Origin: Massilia atriviolacea
GTDB lineage: Bacteria > Pseudomonadota > Gammaproteobacteria > Burkholderiales > Burkholderiaceae_D
Direction: 5' to 3'
DNA: 64,000 nucleotides
Assembly: GCF_003953935.1 (NCBI RefSeq)
Contig: NZ_RXLQ01000001.1
Span: 34,120-98,119, forward strand
The notes under the pieces were generated by a model. That model made no database searches. It was not told the origin of the DNA and was given only the letters and a program-made list of their open reading frames with translations. A program made the position numbers and the translations under genes. Shown here in pieces: positions 25,912 through 34,084 of the stretch (its first letter is position 1; each line of letters begins with the position of its first letter).

Positions 25912-26907
25912 ATGAAGCGCATTATCCCGACCATCGCCTGCCTGCTGGCGCTGGCTATCCCGGCGGCCAGTGCGGCGCCGCCGGCGCGCCCGCCGGTGCT
26001 GGTGCCGATCAAGGTGTCGCCGCACGTGTATTACTTCCACGGCAAGTCCGGCATGGCCGACACCGATAACCAGGGTTTCATGTCGAACGCGGGCTTCGTG
26101 GTCACGCGCGACGGCGTGGTGGTGTTCGATGCGCTGGGTACGCCCGCGCTCGGCGAAGCGATGCTCAAGGCGATCCGCAAGGTGACGGCGCAGCCGGTGC
26201 GGCGGGTGATCGTCAGCCATTATCACGCCGACCATTTCTACGGCCTGCAGGCGTTCAAGGCCAAGGGCGCGCAGATCTGGGCGCACGAGCGGGGCCGCGC
26301 CTACCTGGGGTCCGAGATGGCGGCCACGCGCCTGGCGCAGCGCAAGGAAGCGCTGGCGCCATGGGTCGACGACGCCACGCGCCTGACCGGCGCCGACCGC
26401 TGGCTCAGCTTTGCCGACGGCAAGAACATGGCCTTCGAGATGGGCGGCGTGCGCTTCCGGATCATCGACATGAGCGGCGCGCACGCGCCGGACGACATCA
26501 TGCTGGCGGTCGACGACGACCAGGTGCTGTTCGCGGGCGACCTGTTTTTCAGCGGACGGATTCCCTTCGTGGGCGAGGCCGACAGCCGCGTCTGGCTCGA
26601 CGCGCTGGAGCGCATGCTGGCGCTGGCGCCGAAGGCGGCCATCCCCGGGCACGGCGAGCTGTCGCGCACGCCGGCCAGGGATATTGCCCTGACCCGCGAC
26701 TACCTGAGCTTCCTGCGCCGCGTGATGGGCGAGGCCGTGGCCGATCTCGCCGACTTCGACGAGGCATACGGTAAGATCGACTGGAGCGCGTTCGACAAAT
26801 ATCCCGCGTTTGCGCAGGCCAACCGGCTCAATGCCTATGGCACCTATCTGTTGATGGAAAGGGAAAGCCTGCAGCAGAAGCGGATTCCGGGTGCGCCGAA
26901 ACCTTGA
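25912..26907 (+). CDS. soxH: SoxH-like periplasmic metallo-hydrolase
   Basis: A 331-residue metallo-beta-lactamase-fold protein with signal peptide (AIPAASAAPP). The zinc motif SHYHADH is near residue 104, with later SGAHAPDD and PGHGEL histidines. SoxH-like genes often close sox operons; their role is unsettled and they are dispensable for thiosulfate oxidation in some species. An AAGGA ribosome binding site precedes the ATG, 19 bases after the thioredoxin gene. Confidence 0.78.
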   Translation: MKRIIPTIACLLALAIPAASAAPPARPPVLVPIKVSPHVYYFHGKSGMADTDNQGFMSNAGFVVTRDGVVVFDALGTPALGEAMLKAIRKVTAQPVRRVIVSHYHADHFYGLQAFKAKGAQIWAHERGRAYLGSEMAATRLAQRKEALAPWVDDATRLTGADRWLSFADGKNMAFEMGGVRFRIIDMSGAHAPDDIMLAVDDDQVLFAGDLFFSGRIPFVGEADSRVWLDALERMLALAPKAAIPGHGELSRTPARDIALTRDYLSFLRRVMGEAVADLADFDEAYGKIDWSAFDKYPAFAQANRLNAYGTYLLMERESLQQKRIPGAPKP

Positions 26908-26927
26908 TTGTCCTTACAGGAGTTAGC

Positions 26928-27356
26928 ATGCAATTGTTCCGTTCCATGGCCGCCGTGGTGGTGCTTGCCGCCGTCGCCAGCGCGCCGGCCAGCGCCCTCG
27001 CGCGCGAAGAAAAAGTGGTGTATCACGTCACCGACAGCGCCAACGCGATGGGGGCGCTCGGCAATGTGCGCAACCACCTCAACGCCAGCCCGAAGGCGAA
27101 GATCGTGGTCGTCACGCACGGTCCCGGGATCGACTTCCTGCTGGAAGACGCCAAGGATAAAAACGGCAATCCCTACGATGCGGTGGTGCAGGAATTGTCG
27201 AACCGCAACGTCAAGTTCAAGGTCTGCAACAACACCCTGGAAGCGCGCAAGATCGAGCGCAAGCGCGTGCTGCCCGAAGCGACCATCGTACCGTCCGGCG
27301 TTGCCGAAGTGGCACGCCTGCAAACGCAGGAAGAGCACGCCTACATCAAGCCCTGA
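26928..27356 (+). CDS. Exported DsrE-like protein
   Basis: A 142-residue protein with a signal peptide (VVVLAAVASAPASALA) and a DsrE/F-like fold (KVVYHVTDSANAMGALGNVRN, KIVVVTHGPGIDFLL, NVKFKVCNNTLEAR). The single cysteine in KVCNNT matches the conserved DsrE position. Cytoplasmic DsrE proteins carry sulfur; periplasmic versions at the end of sox operons are common but poorly studied. AGGAG lies seven bases before the ATG. It is the last gene of the operon. Confidence 0.8.
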   Translation: MQLFRSMAAVVVLAAVASAPASALAREEKVVYHVTDSANAMGALGNVRNHLNASPKAKIVVVTHGPGIDFLLEDAKDKNGNPYDAVVQELSNRNVKFKVCNNTLEARKIERKRVLPEATIVPSGVAEVARLQTQEEHAYIKP

Positions 27357-27561
27357 AGCGGGCCTGGCGCCACCCCCGGCGCGGCGCGGCGGCGCAGGCA
27401 TCGCCGCGCCCGTTGTCATTGCCGCATCTGTGTTGCGCGCTGGCCTCGTTTGCTTAAACAAAGCCGACCACACCGGTAAACATCGATAGAATTCAGTGTC
27501 CTACTGAAACATTTTTTCGGTTTCCGGGTGGTCGTGCCGGCCGCCGCGCTTTCCACAACAA

Positions 27562-29169
27562 ATGGGGTTGAGCAGAATGAAATTACGGAACAAGATGGCG
27601 TTGTGCATGGTGATCGTTTTCAGCCTGTTCACGATTGCGCTCGGGGTGGCGATTTCAGGCATGCAGAACGCGACCACCAAGTTCGAAATGTTCATCAAGC
27701 AAGACCAGGCCTTCCTCGGCGCCAGCACCAGCCTGTATGCCCAGGGCTTGCAGATGGGGCAGGCGCTGCGCAACATCATCCTGGCTCCCGAGAACCAGCA
27801 GGGCTACAAGAACCTGAGCGCGGCGCGCGACGAATTCCGCAAGGCGCACGGCACGGCGGTCGAACTGGCCAAGGACGATCCGGCGGTCTCGCAGACGCTG
27901 GCAAAACTGAAAACCCTGCACGAGCGCCAGACCGAGATCCAGGCCGCCGTGGTCGCGCTGGCCAAGGCCGACCAGGCCGCCGCGATCAAGAAACTCAACG
28001 CCGACGAAACGCCGCTGTGGCGCCAGATGCGCGGCGACCTGCTGGAACTGATCAAGTCCAAGAATGGCGCGGTCGACGCCGCCAAGGGCGAACTGTCGAG
28101 CCAGACGCGCGCCACCCTGATCCTGAGCCTGACCCTGGCGGCCGGCGCCGTGCTGCTGGGCGCCGGCATCGCTTTCTGGCTGACCCGCAACGTGATGCAC
28201 CAGCTCGGCGGCGAGCCGCACTACGCCGCCGACATCGCCGGTTCGATCGCGGCCGGCGACCTGACGGTCGAGATCGTGGTCGATGCCGACGCCGATCCCG
28301 ACAGCCTGATGGTTGCCATGCGCACCATGCAGCAAAGCCTGGCCGCGCTGGTGATGAAGGTCAGGGCCGGCACCGACACGATCTCGACCGCGTCGAGCGA
28401 AATCGCGGCCGGCAATATGGACCTGTCCGGACGCACGGAAGAGCAGGCCAGTTCGCTGGAAGAAACGGCGGCCTCGATGGAAGAGCTGACCACCACCGTC
28501 CAGCACAATACCGACAGCGTGCGCCAGGCCAACACCCTGGCCACGGCCGCCTCCGACGTGGCGATGCGCGGCGGCCAGGTGGTGGCCGAAGTGGTCGGCA
28601 CCATGGGCTCGATCAACGAATCGGCGCGGCGCATTGCCGACATCATCGGCGTGATCGACGGCATCGCCTTCCAGACCAATATCCTGGCGCTGAACGCGGC
28701 GGTGGAAGCGGCGCGCGCCGGCGAGCAGGGACGCGGCTTCGCGGTGGTGGCCACCGAAGTGCGCAACCTGGCCCAGCGCAGCGCGGCGGCCGCGCGCGAG
28801 ATCAAGGGACTGATCGGCGACTCGGTCGAGAAGGTCGAGGCCGGAAGCAAGCTGGTCGACGCGGCCGGCACGACCATGAAGGAAGTGGTCGACAGCGTGC
28901 GCCGCGTGACCGACATCATGGCCGAGATCACCACCGCCGGGCAGGAACAGAGCGCCGGCATCGTGCAGGTGAACCAGGCGATCGCGCAGATGGACAAGGT
29001 GACCCAGCAAAACGCGGCGCTGGTCGAGCAGGCCGCCGCCGCGGCGGCCTCGATGCAGGATCAGGCGCGCGAGCTGAGCGCCGTCGTGGGAACCTTCAAC
29101 GTGGGCGGGCTGGCGCCGGCCTCGCGCAGCCTGGCGACCCGCGCCAGGCCGGTGCCCGCCTTGCGCTAG
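27562..29169 (+). CDS. Methyl-accepting chemotaxis protein
   Basis: A 535-residue chemoreceptor. A first membrane helix (ALCMVIVFSLFTIALGVAI), a periplasmic four-helix domain of about 140 residues and a second helix near 190 are followed by a HAMP-like region and the signalling domain. The tip reads GIAFQTNILALNAAVEAARAGEQGRGFAVVA, as in Tar/Tsr-type receptors. The C-terminus has no CheR-docking pentapeptide. The ligand is unknown. A start at 27577 is possible. The last bases overlap the convergent acetyltransferase. Confidence 0.9.
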   Translation: MGLSRMKLRNKMALCMVIVFSLFTIALGVAISGMQNATTKFEMFIKQDQAFLGASTSLYAQGLQMGQALRNIILAPENQQGYKNLSAARDEFRKAHGTAVELAKDDPAVSQTLAKLKTLHERQTEIQAAVVALAKADQAAAIKKLNADETPLWRQMRGDLLELIKSKNGAVDAAKGELSSQTRATLILSLTLAAGAVLLGAGIAFWLTRNVMHQLGGEPHYAADIAGSIAAGDLTVEIVVDADADPDSLMVAMRTMQQSLAALVMKVRAGTDTISTASSEIAAGNMDLSGRTEEQASSLEETAASMEELTTTVQHNTDSVRQANTLATAASDVAMRGGQVVAEVVGTMGSINESARRIADIIGVIDGIAFQTNILALNAAVEAARAGEQGRGFAVVATEVRNLAQRSAAAAREIKGLIGDSVEKVEAGSKLVDAAGTTMKEVVDSVRRVTDIMAEITTAGQEQSAGIVQVNQAIAQMDKVTQQNAALVEQAAAAAASMQDQARELSAVVGTFNVGGLAPASRSLATRARPVPALR

Positions 29170-29603
29170 GCGTCCTCAGGATCGTCGAGATAGCCGCGTT
29201 CGCGTGCCAGCGGCTGGTTCTCGAACAGCGCCATCGCCGTTGCCATGCGCCTGAAGCCGAATTTGCGGTAGAACGGCTCCTTGCCAGGCACCGCGTACAG
29301 CAGGATCTTCTTGTGCCCCTGCGACAGCGCCACCAGGCGGGCGACGATCTGCTTGCCCAGGCCGCTGCCCTGGTAGTCCGGCAACACCGCGATATCGCAC
29401 AGGTAGGAGGTGTCGATGCCGTCGGCCAGGGCGCGTCCCACGCCGACGATCCGGCCATGCTCGCGCACCAGGCAGCGGTAGCGGCTGTTGGCGAACACGA
29501 TTGCCAGTTCGGCGGCGGGTTTGTCGCCGAGCGCGATCCGGTACAGCGCCGACAGTTCCTCCCAGTCGATCCCGTCGAGCGATTCCGTCCATTCCAGTGC
29601 CAT
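29166..29603 (-). CDS. GNAT-family N-acetyltransferase
   Basis: A 145-residue acetyltransferase with the acetyl-CoA loop DYQGSGLGKQIVARLV and the preceding strand TSYLCDIAVLP. The end reads FYRKFGFRRMATAMALFE, typical of single-domain GNAT enzymes. The substrate is unknown. GAGAGG precedes the ATG at 29603. It is convergent with the chemoreceptor and overlaps its stop by a few bases. Confidence 0.85.
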   Translation of the reverse strand: MALEWTESLDGIDWEELSALYRIALGDKPAAELAIVFANSRYRCLVREHGRIVGVGRALADGIDTSYLCDIAVLPDYQGSGLGKQIVARLVALSQGHKKILLYAVPGKEPFYRKFGFRRMATAMALFENQPLARERGYLDDPEDA

Positions 29604-29783
29604 GCGAGCCTCTCTCCGTCCAATGGTCCACAATTGCGGCGATCAGCCGTGTGCGCGATTATAGTGGTGGGAGAGGGTTCGCCGCTTCCGCTTTACATTC
29701 CGTAGCCGTATGTGCGGTAGTCCGGGGTGAAGATCCTCCGGAATTGCGCCAGATGGCGGGAATAGCCGCATCCGGTCAAGTAC

Positions 29784-30995
29784 TTAGTGGCTCATCCTGG
29801 CTTTGACCGGCGGGCTGTAAAACACGCTCCCGAACAGGATCTTCGGCCAGTGCCTGACGTGATTGAAACGCAGTTCCTTGTAAAAGCGGACGTACGGCAG
29901 CAGCAGGAAGCGGATCGGGTTGTAGCAGTAGTCGGCGTGTTTTCCGAACAGTCCCGTTTGCGGAACCTCTTCGTCCGGTTCGGTATAGGTGCCGAACAGG
30001 CGGTCCCAGACGGTGAAACGGGCGCCGAAATTGCATCCGGTTTTCTTGTTATGGCGCGGCTCGCTTGAGTGATGCGTGTAGTGCACCGCGACGGTGACGA
30101 ATACCAGCCGCATCATCCGCAGCGCCTTGTATTTCTGCTCCAGTTTGTACAGGACCGGCGAATGCGAGGGATCGATCCAGATATCGATGAGCAGCACGGC
30201 GACCAGAAACCAGCCCACCCCAACCAGGTCCGAGGTGAACAAGGCGCTCATCAAGGGCAGCATGAACAGGGTGATTCCTTTCGAGGCCTTGAGTGCCAGC
30301 ACATCCGGTTCCGCCGCAAAATGGAATTGCGTCAGGTTCTCATGGCGGTGATGGTTGATATGGCCCAGATTCCAGAGCAGCCGCATATTGTGCGTCAGGC
30401 GGTGCGACCAGTAGAAGCAAAAGTCGCCGATCAGGCAAGCCACGATCACGGCCAGCGGGCCATTGACATCGACAATCTGCGGCACCCCGCGCAGCAGCGT
30501 CATGTAATAGGCCATGAATTGCTCGAAGTAGGGCGACACGCCGATGAAGAGGAATCCGAACAGCCACATCATGATATTCGCCATCGACGTGTTGACCATG
30601 CCTTTCCAGGCGAAGGGCTTGCCGGTGGCCCGCTTGTGGAACACGATATCGGCAATGCCGACCGCGACCAGGAAGGCAAAACGGAACAGGGCGAGCCATA
30701 ACAGGATGGTGGCAATCGGACCGAATTCATTGTTCAAATTGATTTGCGGCATCATATGAAAGATGTGCACCGAATTGGTGTCGAGCGGGTCGAACAGAAA
30801 AGCGAGTTTCGGCGTTGCGAACAGCCAGACGATACCTGCTGCCGCCAGCGCGCCGTAGAGATGGAGCTTGTTATTACCCAGCATGTCTTCGTGAATATTG
30901 AAGCGCCATATTTTCCGGATTGTGCGCGCCACGCTCCCTTCATCGTTCGGAGAGATGATTTCTGCGGCTGGATTGGATAAAACGGATGGTGTCAT
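29784..30995 (-). CDS. Membrane fatty acid hydroxylase / sterol desaturase-like enzyme
   Basis: A 403-residue membrane protein with several hydrophobic helices and the histidine clusters of the diiron hydroxylase/desaturase family: SHRLTHN, GHINHHRHE and HYTHHSSEPRHN. Such enzymes modify lipids, sterols or carotenoids; the substrate here is unknown. The ATG at 30995 lies past GGAA in a short leader. Its small membrane neighbour at 31030-31203 probably shares the transcript. The divergent lux-box region upstream suggests quorum control. Confidence 0.8.
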   Translation of the reverse strand: MTPSVLSNPAAEIISPNDEGSVARTIRKIWRFNIHEDMLGNNKLHLYGALAAAGIVWLFATPKLAFLFDPLDTNSVHIFHMMPQINLNNEFGPIATILLWLALFRFAFLVAVGIADIVFHKRATGKPFAWKGMVNTSMANIMMWLFGFLFIGVSPYFEQFMAYYMTLLRGVPQIVDVNGPLAVIVACLIGDFCFYWSHRLTHNMRLLWNLGHINHHRHENLTQFHFAAEPDVLALKASKGITLFMLPLMSALFTSDLVGVGWFLVAVLLIDIWIDPSHSPVLYKLEQKYKALRMMRLVFVTVAVHYTHHSSEPRHNKKTGCNFGARFTVWDRLFGTYTEPDEEVPQTGLFGKHADYCYNPIRFLLLPYVRFYKELRFNHVRHWPKILFGSVFYSPPVKARMSH

Positions 30996-31029
30996 GGTAA
31001 TGAATTCCTATCGATTGAGTTTTTCGATG

Positions 31030-31203
31030 TTATCGGAGCCGATAATGCGGATAGCTCGTCAGATTCTGCAAATCAACCAGCCCGGCTTGCTCCAGGCCGA
31101 ATAACACGGTGAATGCCGCCACTGAAACGGCAGCAATGCCGCATACAACAATCAGAATGCCGGCGAGCGGCCGTTCATCCTTTTCGAGTTTATCGCCGTA
31201 CAT
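31030..31203 (-). CDS. Small single-span membrane protein
   Basis: A 57-residue protein of unknown function: a charged start (MYGDKLEKDERPLAG), one long hydrophobic helix (ILIVVCGIAAVSVAAFTVLF) and a short polar tail. The start at 31203 has AAGGA eight bases before it and beats the in-frame ATG at 31218. It lies 35 bases before the hydroxylase gene and probably shares its transcript. Confidence 0.6.
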   Translation of the reverse strand: MYGDKLEKDERPLAGILIVVCGIAAVSVAAFTVLFGLEQAGLVDLQNLTSYPHYRLR

Positions 31204-31287
31204 GTTGTTTCCTTTCATCCGGGGTTTGCTTGAGGTCCATTTTTCACCGTCGGGCGGATGAAGAAAAGCTGTAACAAATGACTGTCA

Positions 31288-31356
31288 CTTTCGCCTGTCA
31301 TTTCTGACTGTCAGATCTGTCTGTCAGAAATGACAGTCAGAAATGACAGGCGAAAG
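31288..31356. repeat. Perfect 25-base inverted repeat with 19-base loop
   Basis: Arms 31288-31312 and 31332-31356 are exact inverted copies, each containing CCTGTCATTTCTGACTGTC-type sequence. The 19-base loop carries AGATCT and TGTCTGTCAG. The arms and loop repeat the TGTCAGA half-site found in the lux-type box downstream. It could be a multi-site operator or an RNA hairpin. Confidence 0.9.
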
Positions 31357-31397
31357 AGCGATCTTCGAATCGAATAAAATCGCTTGTTCAATCGAAT

Positions 31398-31413
31398 TTG
31401 TCAGATCTGACAG
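31398..31413 (+). promoter_or_regulatory. Lux-type box, likely LuxR binding site
   Basis: TTGTCAGATCTGACAG has a perfect 14-base palindromic core (31399-31412) in the pattern of AHL-receptor boxes. Its centre is about 42 bases before the start site predicted from TTATAG at 31436-31441, the normal place for class II LuxR activation. Confidence 0.65.
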
Positions 31414-31599
31414 TTAATAACATTAATAATTTCCGTTATAGTGGGCGTTACCGATTGTCTGTCATCGAGGCGGGACTGGCGCTCAGCGCGGTGCGACGCA
31501 CCGATCGGCCGCAGGGGATGGAAGTCCCATGCATGCCGCATGAAACGAAGGGCGGATCGCCTGCGGCATGGACAGGGATCGACCCAAGGGTGCATCGAT

Positions 31600-31674
31600 A
31601 TGAATTTCGAATATGGCTATTCGGAAAAATGTCAGGATGCTACGATTGCAATTGCAGTAAACATGCTAATATAG
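31600..31674 (+). CDS. Possible 24-residue peptide upstream of the DUF1993 gene
   Basis: A short frame encoding MNFEYGYSEKCQDATIAIAV and four more residues. It follows AAGGG at nine bases and ends eight bases before the next ATG, with its stop overlapping the next ribosome binding site, so it could be coupled. It is acidic first and hydrophobic last, with one cysteine. There is no homology evidence; chance is quite possible. Confidence 0.25.
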   Translation: MNFEYGYSEKCQDATIAIAVNMLI

Positions 31675-31682
31675 GAAAAAAC

Positions 31683-32234
31683 ATGCTGACCCCGACTAAG
31701 ATATTTCTCCACTATCTGGGGAAATTGCATACCCTGCTGAAGCAAGTGGAACAGTTCGAAGGCGATATTCTTCAGAACCGCCTGCATCCGGAGATGTTTC
31801 CGCTTTTGCAGCAAGCGAAAACGGCGATCGGTTTCACCTTGCGCACCACCTGCCCGCTGGCCGGCAGGGAGATCGTCTCGTTCAGCGACGATGATTACAC
31901 GTTGGAAAGTGTGTTTGCCGAGCTGGCGTCGACGATCGATTATCTGTCGGCGATTCCCGATGGGGATTTCCGTCACATCGATGAGCTCAAGATTCAGACT
32001 GCGGCCGGGTTCGCCGACTTGAACTTATCCGGCTGGGATTACTACCTGATGTATTCCATGCCGAATTTCTTCTTCCACTATTGCATGGTCTATGCCATTG
32101 CGCGGCAAGCTGGTGTTCCGATAGGAAAGGCAGATTTTGATGGATTTCATAAATACCCGCTCGGATTTTTCTTCACGGACGAATGCGATCCGGTCGACGC
32201 GGAAAACAATGCCGTCGCCGCCGGCCCGGCATGA
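31683..32234 (+). CDS. DUF1993-family protein
   Basis: A 183-residue helical protein of the DUF1993 family (LLKQVEQFEGDILQNRLHPE, DMFPLLQQAKTAIGF-type region, FFFHYCMVYAIARQAGVPIGKADF). The family is related to DinB-like four-helix folds and has no assigned function. AGGA seven bases before the ATG supports the start; the in-frame upstream codons lack one. It lies between the lux-type promoter and luxR, so it is probably a quorum-regulated gene co-transcribed with it. Confidence 0.75.
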   Translation: MLTPTKIFLHYLGKLHTLLKQVEQFEGDILQNRLHPEMFPLLQQAKTAIGFTLRTTCPLAGREIVSFSDDDYTLESVFAELASTIDYLSAIPDGDFRHIDELKIQTAAGFADLNLSGWDYYLMYSMPNFFFHYCMVYAIARQAGVPIGKADFDGFHKYPLGFFFTDECDPVDAENNAVAAGPA

Positions 32235-32288
32235 CAACGCCGGATCGGGGCGGTGTGTGGCATCGCGCGCCTGGAGCGAGGGCGCGTA

Positions 32289-33026
32289 ATGGATTATTCC
32301 GTGTTGCGTGAATTCAGGCATGCGCTGGCAGCCGCACCTCACCTGGTCGATCTGAAGAATATCTGCAAGGAGTTCTGCGCAGAGGTGCAGCTGGATTATT
32401 ACCTGTTCAGCGTCTGCGAAGTGGTATCCCTGATCGCCCCGAAAATCATCACGCTGACCAATTTTCCCGCACCGTGGGTCGACCTGTATTTCCAGAACCG
32501 CTCGTCCTCGGTCGATCCGATCCTGAAGTACAGTTTTTCCCATTCGGCCCCGATCCTGTGGAGCGAGCTTATCTGCACGCCGGGCTTTAATGGCGACACC
32601 GACAGGGCCTTCATGGAGACCGGACGCCAGTTCGGACTGCAGGCCGGCCTGACGGTTCCGCTCAATCCGCCGAGCGGACAGACCGCGTTTTTCAGCGTGG
32701 TGAGCGCGGATCCGGAGTTCGACGAACATCGCCTCGGAAACCTGCTGCCCGCAGCCGGCATCTTCAGCAAATATCTGTTCGACGCCTACGTCCGGATCGA
32801 TAAAACCGAAAATCCCAGGGTCAACGAGTTAACCGAACGCGAACTCGAATGCGTTTTCTGGGCCTGTGAGGGCAAAACGGCCTGGGAAATGGCCAATATC
32901 GTGGGCGTGGCGGAACGCACCATCAATTTTCACCTGACCTCGGTCATCAAGAAGCTGGGCGCTTCGAACCGCCAGCATGCCGTCGCCAAAGCGGTCATGT
33001 ACGGCCTGGTGAAACCGAGGCCCTGA
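32289..33026 (+). CDS. LuxR-family AHL receptor/regulator, solo
   Basis: A 245-residue regulator with an N-terminal autoinducer-binding domain and a C-terminal LuxR helix-turn-helix (LTERELECVFWACEGKTAWE, VAERTINFHLTSVIKKLGA). All six residues that contact AHL in TraR are kept: Trp63, Tyr67, Asp76, Pro77, Trp91 and Gly120. It should therefore bind an acyl-homoserine lactone. No luxI-type gene lies in this window, so it is a solo, or its synthase is elsewhere. The ATG at 32289 follows GAGCGAGGG. Confidence 0.85.
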   Translation: MDYSVLREFRHALAAAPHLVDLKNICKEFCAEVQLDYYLFSVCEVVSLIAPKIITLTNFPAPWVDLYFQNRSSSVDPILKYSFSHSAPILWSELICTPGFNGDTDRAFMETGRQFGLQAGLTVPLNPPSGQTAFFSVVSADPEFDEHRLGNLLPAAGIFSKYLFDAYVRIDKTENPRVNELTERELECVFWACEGKTAWEMANIVGVAERTINFHLTSVIKKLGASNRQHAVAKAVMYGLVKPRP

Positions 33027-33166
33027 CGCGCTTGCTTACCGGGGCGCGCGCCGCAGGGACCAGGCAGGCGTGATCCCTGTCAAGGCCGCGCCGGCGCAGC
33101 TCACGATAATAGGAGCCTGTCTCCGCACACCGGCGGCGGCGGTCACCGCGCAACGCGCCTGCTCCC

Positions 33167-33949
33167 ATGAATACGCTGATCAACAGACTCTATGGCGACT
33201 ACCTCATGCCGTCGCGCCTGCCCTTGTACGAGGATTTTGTGCGCGCGGCAAGCGAAGCGGGATACGCGCACATGTCGGTTCGCGAGTATATCGCGGCCTT
33301 GCGCGGGCAGGGCGCGCGCCCCGCGCACAAGGTCGTCGTGCACCGGCACGACATCGACACCGACCTGCGCACCGCCAGGAAGCTGTTCGACATCGAACAA
33401 AAACACCGCATCCACGCCAGCTATTATTTTCGCCTGTCCACGCTCGATTTTGCGCTGATGAACGAGATTGAGGAATATGGCAGCGAGGCCAGCTACCATT
33501 ATGAAGAACTGGCGACCTACGCGAAAAGGCAGCACATCAAGGACCCCGCCGCGATCCACGCCCGAATGGCCGATATTCGCGACGAATTCGCCCGCAATCT
33601 CCGTGTGATCGAGGAGCGCTTCGGGCGCAAGCTGAGCACCGTGGCAAGCCATGGCGATTTTGCCAACCGCCGCCTGCAGATCAGCAACACCGAGATCCTC
33701 AAGGACCCCGGCTTGCGCGAGCGCTGCGGCATCGTGTGCGAGACCTACGACCGGGCGCTGCTCGATCACATCGACATGTATATCTCCGACCGTCCGTATC
33801 CCCAGTATTTCCGTCCGCTGTCCCCGTTCGACGCGCTCGGCCGCCACGCGAGAATCTGTTTCCTGACCCACCCACGGCAGTGGGAAACGAACTGGATCGA
33901 GAACTCCAGGGACAACCTGTTTCGCCTGTACGAAGGCGTGAGCTGGTAG
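33167..33949 (+). CDS. Polysaccharide-deacetylase-like protein
   Basis: A 260-residue protein. HKVVVHRHDIDTDLRTA resembles the first metal-binding motif of NodB-type deacetylases, and a later STVASHGDFANRR matches the second histidine region. Other NodB motifs are weak, so activity is uncertain. It has no signal peptide, which suggests a cytoplasmic substrate. It is followed 135 bases later by the metallo-beta-lactamase/Rieske gene, and the two may act on the same small molecule or sugar. Confidence 0.6.
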   Translation: MNTLINRLYGDYLMPSRLPLYEDFVRAASEAGYAHMSVREYIAALRGQGARPAHKVVVHRHDIDTDLRTARKLFDIEQKHRIHASYYFRLSTLDFALMNEIEEYGSEASYHYEELATYAKRQHIKDPAAIHARMADIRDEFARNLRVIEERFGRKLSTVASHGDFANRRLQISNTEILKDPGLRERCGIVCETYDRALLDHIDMYISDRPYPQYFRPLSPFDALGRHARICFLTHPRQWETNWIENSRDNLFRLYEGVSW

Positions 33950-34084
33950 CCGGACCGCTGCCGCCATCGGTCCGGCGCTTTCCAACGCTTGTCCTTCCTC
34001 AAGCAGCGACATGCGCTTGCCGACCACACTGGCCGATAGGCGGGGGACGCCCGTTTCCCGATATTCGACTTCGAGACGGTAATC

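Larger units (their letters stand above)
31204..31682. promoter_or_regulatory. Divergent control region with lux-type boxes
   Basis: This 479-base non-coding stretch separates the hydroxylase and DUF1993/LuxR transcripts. It contains a long inverted repeat (31288-31356), multiple TGTCAGA/TCTGACA words, a near-perfect lux-type box (31398-31413), and an AT-rich promoter with TTATAG at 31436-31441. The 3' half holds a possible 24-residue reading frame. No RNA gene was recognised. Confidence 0.6.

Noticed and set aside
27450..27490. Sigma-28 flagellar promoter before the chemoreceptor
   Set aside because: TAAA and GATA-like elements are present, but the spacing is too long and the -10 does not match GCCGATAA.
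31683..33026. A luxI-type synthase beside luxR
   Set aside because: The gene before luxR is DUF1993; no LuxI motifs were found in the window.
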